Origin: Bacillota bacterium
GTDB lineage: Bacteria > Bacillota > Clostridia > Christensenellales > CAG-138
Reading direction: 5' to 3'
Assembly: GCA_023461495.1 (NCBI GenBank)
Contig: JAEYLA010000277.1
Location: 1-15,823 of the forward strand
DNA length: 15,823 bases
A program made the translations under genes and the position numbers. This document shows, piece after piece, positions 13,101 to 15,823 of the stretch (the stretch's first letter is position 1; each line of letters begins with the position of its first letter). Below the pieces are notes generated by a model that did not search any database, was not told the DNA's origin, and saw only the letters and a list, made by a program, of their open reading frames with translations.

Positions 13101-15266
13101 ATGATTGTAAACTTAACAAAATGCGATATAATAGGATATATAGTGAATTTGGGGGAAATATATACAATGAACTTGGAATCAATAACCCACAGTTTTAGAA
13201 AGTGTAGTAATACACAGCTATTACCCGATTGTCATCCCTCAATAAGTCAAATTGGAGAGCCTCCTTTTTATATAGCACCCCAATTTTTAGATTATACCCA
13301 TGCTCAAAATAGTAGATTTATTCTTTTTTCTGCTCCCGGGGCAACGGGTAAATCTGCATTAGCAAAATATCTTTCTTATACTTTTAACGGTTTATTATGG
13401 GACTTATCAAAGATTAGGATAGGTGAAAATTCTTTTACCGGAACAATTATTCAATCAATTGGTAATGAGCAATATTCAGATTTTATTAAAAGACTAAATA
13501 ACTCTGACGCTCTGCTCGTCATTGATGCCTTTGATGAAGCAGAAATGATTTCTGGTCGTAAAATGATTAATAGCTTTATACTCGAAATTAATAAATCAGT
13601 TTCGGGATGTGTCACACCACAAGTAATTTTATTGGCGAGAACAGAGACCGCACAAGCGATTGCTGCTTTCTGTAAAGAGAATAAAATTGCAATATCGCAC
13701 TATGAAATTGGCTTTTTTACCGAAGGACAGGCGAAAGAATTCGTAATATCAACTTTAAATAATAGGGGTAAAAGAGTTACTCCAGCAAAAAAAGAATGTG
13801 TGGTTCAATACTTTACTAGGATTAGGCAAACTATTCGTGATGAAAATGAAATTAATTCTTTCATTGGTTACGCTCCCGTTTTGGAGACAATAGCCACGGA
13901 TATAGGGGACGAAGATAATACTGCAAAGATTTTAAGTTCTCTGCAATTCGGCACTCATTCAATTGATTTTGTTTCGAACATAATGTTAAAACTTCTCGAA
14001 AGAGAAAGTGGAAAAGTAAAAAGTGCGTTTCAGCTCAAGTGTGAAACACGTGGATGTGATTTTGACCAATGGCAATCACTCTATAGTGAAGAAGAACAAC
14101 TCGTTCGTATAATGTATTATATCATTTTTAATGACATAGATGCAGGATTTAATCCCAACAGAATTCCTGCAGCTTTATTCCCGGATTACTTGGACATTTT
14201 ACAGGGTATCATTCCTCAACACCCTTTTTTGCAACAACGCAATGGTTCCTTGGCATATGAATTTACTGGACCAGCATTTAGAGATTATGCCATTGCCAAA
14301 CTTTTCTCAATACCAGAATATAATTATTATGCAGATTGGTACATTGAAAATCTATCCACAGGCACGTTAAGAGCCTCTTATTTTCCTTCACAGCTTTTAT
14401 GGGAATACTATAATAGTATGTTTGAAGGAAAAGTCTTTGGAGATCAGATAGCATATTTATTTGAATCTTTTAAAGCGAAGGCAAAAGGGATTAACAGACC
14501 TTCCCTGAGTTTAGGTTCCGAGGATACTGAAACCGGACCTAAAGGTTATGCCGTTTTCTCAATGTTTGATTTAAAGAAGCCGAAGGCAGAAAGTGAATCA
14601 AAACATTTGGAGCTAATTGTAGATAAAGATCATCCCATTGTTTTTGACCAACTAGTAGGTAGTAATATAGATTTGCCGAACGAAGAAATAGTCCTTGGGC
14701 ATTATATTGAAACTATAAGAATTAACAATAGCAACATAATATGCAAAAAATTAATTATCTGTAAAAGCAAATTGGTTATTGAGGCATACTCAAATGAACA
14801 GAGTTTAATCGCTACCTTGAATCCCCTTCAGGTTAAAAATCAAAATAATCTTCAAGTAGAAGTGGTAGCGGAAGGACGAATAATGATTTCGCTTCCTAAT
14901 ATCTCCCACTTTCCAAAACTGTACCCCTTTATGTACGATTTCAACAGTACAACTGAAATAGATATAATTAAATACATGCATGCATTACGAAGAATTTTTA
15001 TAGAATTTCGCGCACATAAAAAGGATACTCTTGCAAAAGATGCTGATAGGATTGATCTGGTAATACGAGCATCAAACGAATTAAAGGATGCTGTTTTCGT
15101 TCACTTAATTGAGCGAAACGTATTTCGAAGAGACGCACACTTATATAAGATCAATAAAACCGCCATGAGTGAATTCAACATCAGCTGGATGGCTATCAGT
15201 CAAGGGGATTGCATACAACTCGAGCCTGTATTTAACGATTTCAAGTCATGGTATAGTCAGAAATAG
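13101..15266 (+). CDS. STAND/NACHT-like P-loop NTPase, candidate defence protein
   Basis: Protein of 721 residues. Walker A is SAPGATGKSA (77-86). Walker B is ALLVIDAFDEAE (137-148), the hhhDxxDE form of NACHT and other STAND NTPases. QVILLARTE (174-182) matches the sensor strand with its arginine. YEFTGPAFRDYAIAKLF (386-402) matches the winged-helix end motif of STAND proteins. About 60 residues precede the NTPase, with no recognised effector domain. Residues 403-721 are unrecognised; about 510-600 is beta-rich, with short repeated I/K-rich strands. ATG 13101 has AAGGAG 7 bases upstream; ATG 13167 (after GGGGGAA, 13151-13157) is a real alternative. The gene is far more AT-rich than its neighbours, stands alone and has its own terminator, which suggests acquisition by transfer. 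Family assignment is good; a role in phage defence or signalling is inference. Confidence 0.85.
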   Translation: MIVNLTKCDIIGYIVNLGEIYTMNLESITHSFRKCSNTQLLPDCHPSISQIGEPPFYIAPQFLDYTHAQNSRFILFSAPGATGKSALAKYLSYTFNGLLWDLSKIRIGENSFTGTIIQSIGNEQYSDFIKRLNNSDALLVIDAFDEAEMISGRKMINSFILEINKSVSGCVTPQVILLARTETAQAIAAFCKENKIAISHYEIGFFTEGQAKEFVISTLNNRGKRVTPAKKECVVQYFTRIRQTIRDENEINSFIGYAPVLETIATDIGDEDNTAKILSSLQFGTHSIDFVSNIMLKLLERESGKVKSAFQLKCETRGCDFDQWQSLYSEEEQLVRIMYYIIFNDIDAGFNPNRIPAALFPDYLDILQGIIPQHPFLQQRNGSLAYEFTGPAFRDYAIAKLFSIPEYNYYADWYIENLSTGTLRASYFPSQLLWEYYNSMFEGKVFGDQIAYLFESFKAKAKGINRPSLSLGSEDTETGPKGYAVFSMFDLKKPKAESESKHLELIVDKDHPIVFDQLVGSNIDLPNEEIVLGHYIETIRINNSNIICKKLIICKSKLVIEAYSNEQSLIATLNPLQVKNQNNLQVEVVAEGRIMISLPNISHFPKLYPFMYDFNSTTEIDIIKYMHALRRIFIEFRAHKKDTLAKDADRIDLVIRASNELKDAVFVHLIERNVFRRDAHLYKINKTAMSEFNISWMAISQGDCIQLEPVFNDFKSWYSQK
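13105..13132 (+). promoter_or_regulatory. Possible internal promoter at the NTPase start
   Basis: TTGTAA (13105-13110) and TATAAT (13127-13132) are 16 bases apart, a strong match inside the first codons of the longer reading frame. Transcripts from it would begin near 13139 and use ATG 13167. AT-rich DNA makes chance matches more likely. Confidence 0.4.
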
Positions 15267-15281
15267 TCAGGAGCAGTAATT

Positions 15282-15314
15282 AAAAAGCAACTCTATAATT
15301 GTGAGTTGCTTTTT
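15282..15314. terminator. Bidirectional intrinsic terminator after the NTPase gene
   Basis: AAAAAGCAACTC (15282-15293) pairs perfectly with GAGTTGCTTTTT (15303-15314) around a 9-base loop, 15 bases after the stop codon. The A- and T-rich ends allow it to work in both directions. Confidence 0.88.
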
Positions 15315-15395
15315 GATTTATACAAGTTTCCTTCACCACTTTTGCCTCGCCTTTCCTACTTTTGGCGTTCCCCCCTGTCTACCCGGACATGGCTG

Positions 15396-15404
15396 TGGTA
15401 TACT
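15396..15404 (+). promoter_or_regulatory. Extended -10 promoter likely serving asnS
   Basis: TGG-TATACT (15396-15404) is an extended -10 box about 90 bases before the asnS start. The -35 position shows only a weak match. No T-box or other tRNA-sensing leader can be recognised in 15315-15492, which otherwise holds nothing I can assign. Confidence 0.45.
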
Positions 15405-15492
15405 TTTAAATGACAATGGAGCGAGGATGTGGCCGATACCGGCGCCCCTTCGCGTAAAATACAAATGCAATTCTATGGAGGAAGCAACATCC

Positions 15493-15823
15493 ATGAAGCA
15501 CAAACTAAAATCACTCCACAGCGACCCCGCAAAGTATGCCGGGCCGATCACCGTCTACGGCTGGGCGCGCACCGTACGCGAAGGCAAGACCGCAGGCTTC
15601 ATTGAGCTGGTGGACGGCAGCAGCTTCAAGCCCGTGCAGGTGGTGTTCCCGCGCGACGAGCGCGAGCTTGGCCGCGCGCTTTCCACCGGCTGCGCTATCA
15701 AGGCGGAGGGTACGCTTGTTCTGACGCCGGACGCGCCCCAGCCCTTTGAAATACAGGCGGCGGCGCTGACCGTATTGGGCGAATGCCCGCCGGAATATCC
15801 GCTGCAGAAAAAACGGCACAGTT
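15493..15823 (+). CDS. asnS: Asparaginyl-tRNA synthetase, N-terminal part (cut by window end)
   Basis: Cytoplasmic class II aminoacyl-tRNA synthetase that charges tRNA-Asn. The 110 visible codons form the N-terminal OB-fold anticodon-binding domain: VYGWARTVREGK (about 21-32), GFIELVDGSSF (about 35-45) and VQVVF, ending in YPLQKKRHS, the hinge motif before the catalytic domain of AsnRS. Catalytic motifs 1-3 lie outside the window. ATG 15493 follows GGAGG (15477-15481) by 11 bases; an in-frame ATG at 15475 has no ribosome site. AsnRS is preferred over the related AspRS and LysRS because of the hinge motif. The GC-rich base composition returns to the level of the rest of the window. Confidence 0.92.
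   Translation, partial: MKHKLKSLHSDPAKYAGPITVYGWARTVREGKTAGFIELVDGSSFKPVQVVFPRDERELGRALSTGCAIKAEGTLVLTPDAPQPFEIQAAALTVLGECPPEYPLQKKRHS

Noticed and set aside
15315..15492. Possible T-box leader before asnS
   Set aside because: No T-box-like conserved element, specifier stem or terminator/antiterminator pair can be recognised, and the leader after the likely promoter is under 100 bases.

Overview
The window reads as a chromosomal segment of a moderately GC-rich member of the Clostridia (Firmicutes). The grounds are the strong AGGAGG-type ribosome sites, the lipoprotein signal peptides, the DegV pair, the YugP-type membrane zinc protease and intrinsic terminators with T-tracts. The order or family cannot be fixed from sequence alone; a Christensenella-like or Ruminococcaceae-like organism is only a guess.

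Layout. 1-155 holds four stacked hairpins that probably terminate a gene left of the window. 330-1463 (+) is a lipoprotein with a ChaN/TraB/erythromycin-esterase-like pattern. 1699-2718 (+) is an ADP-ribosylglycohydrolase with two palindromes just upstream and a terminator behind it. 2895-6689 (+) is a molybdenum block: a MoeA/MoCF-domain protein with a four-cysteine tail, then modA, modB and modC. moaB/mogA (7211-6696, -) meets modC tail to tail, 6 bases apart. 7233-7442 is a repeat-like block of six hairpins with inverted termini, between moaB and an MBL/beta-CASP ribonuclease-like gene (9073-7451, -). Two degV-family genes follow (10054-9161 and 10977-10105, -), with a clear promoter at 11022-11050. 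Next are a YugP-like zinc protease (11828-11127, -) with its own terminator and an unrecognised protein (12942-11911, -). 13101-15266 (+) is an AT-rich, self-contained gene for a STAND/NACHT-like P-loop NTPase. The window ends inside asnS (15493 onward, +).

How the genes work together. ModABC would import molybdate. The MoeA-like protein and MoaB/MogA would act in the late steps of molybdenum-cofactor synthesis. No molybdoenzyme is in the window, so the consumer is elsewhere. The two DegV proteins probably bind fatty acids for a FakA-type kinase not seen here; one has lost a conserved histidine. The rest is mostly housekeeping.

The best candidate for something undescribed is the solitary NTPase at 13101-15266. 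Its base composition differs sharply from both flanks. It has a Walker A, a NACHT-style Walker B and a STAND-like winged-helix motif, followed by a long, unrecognised, partly beta-rich C-terminal half. That is the look of a single-gene defence or signalling NTPase carried as cargo, but this role is inference.
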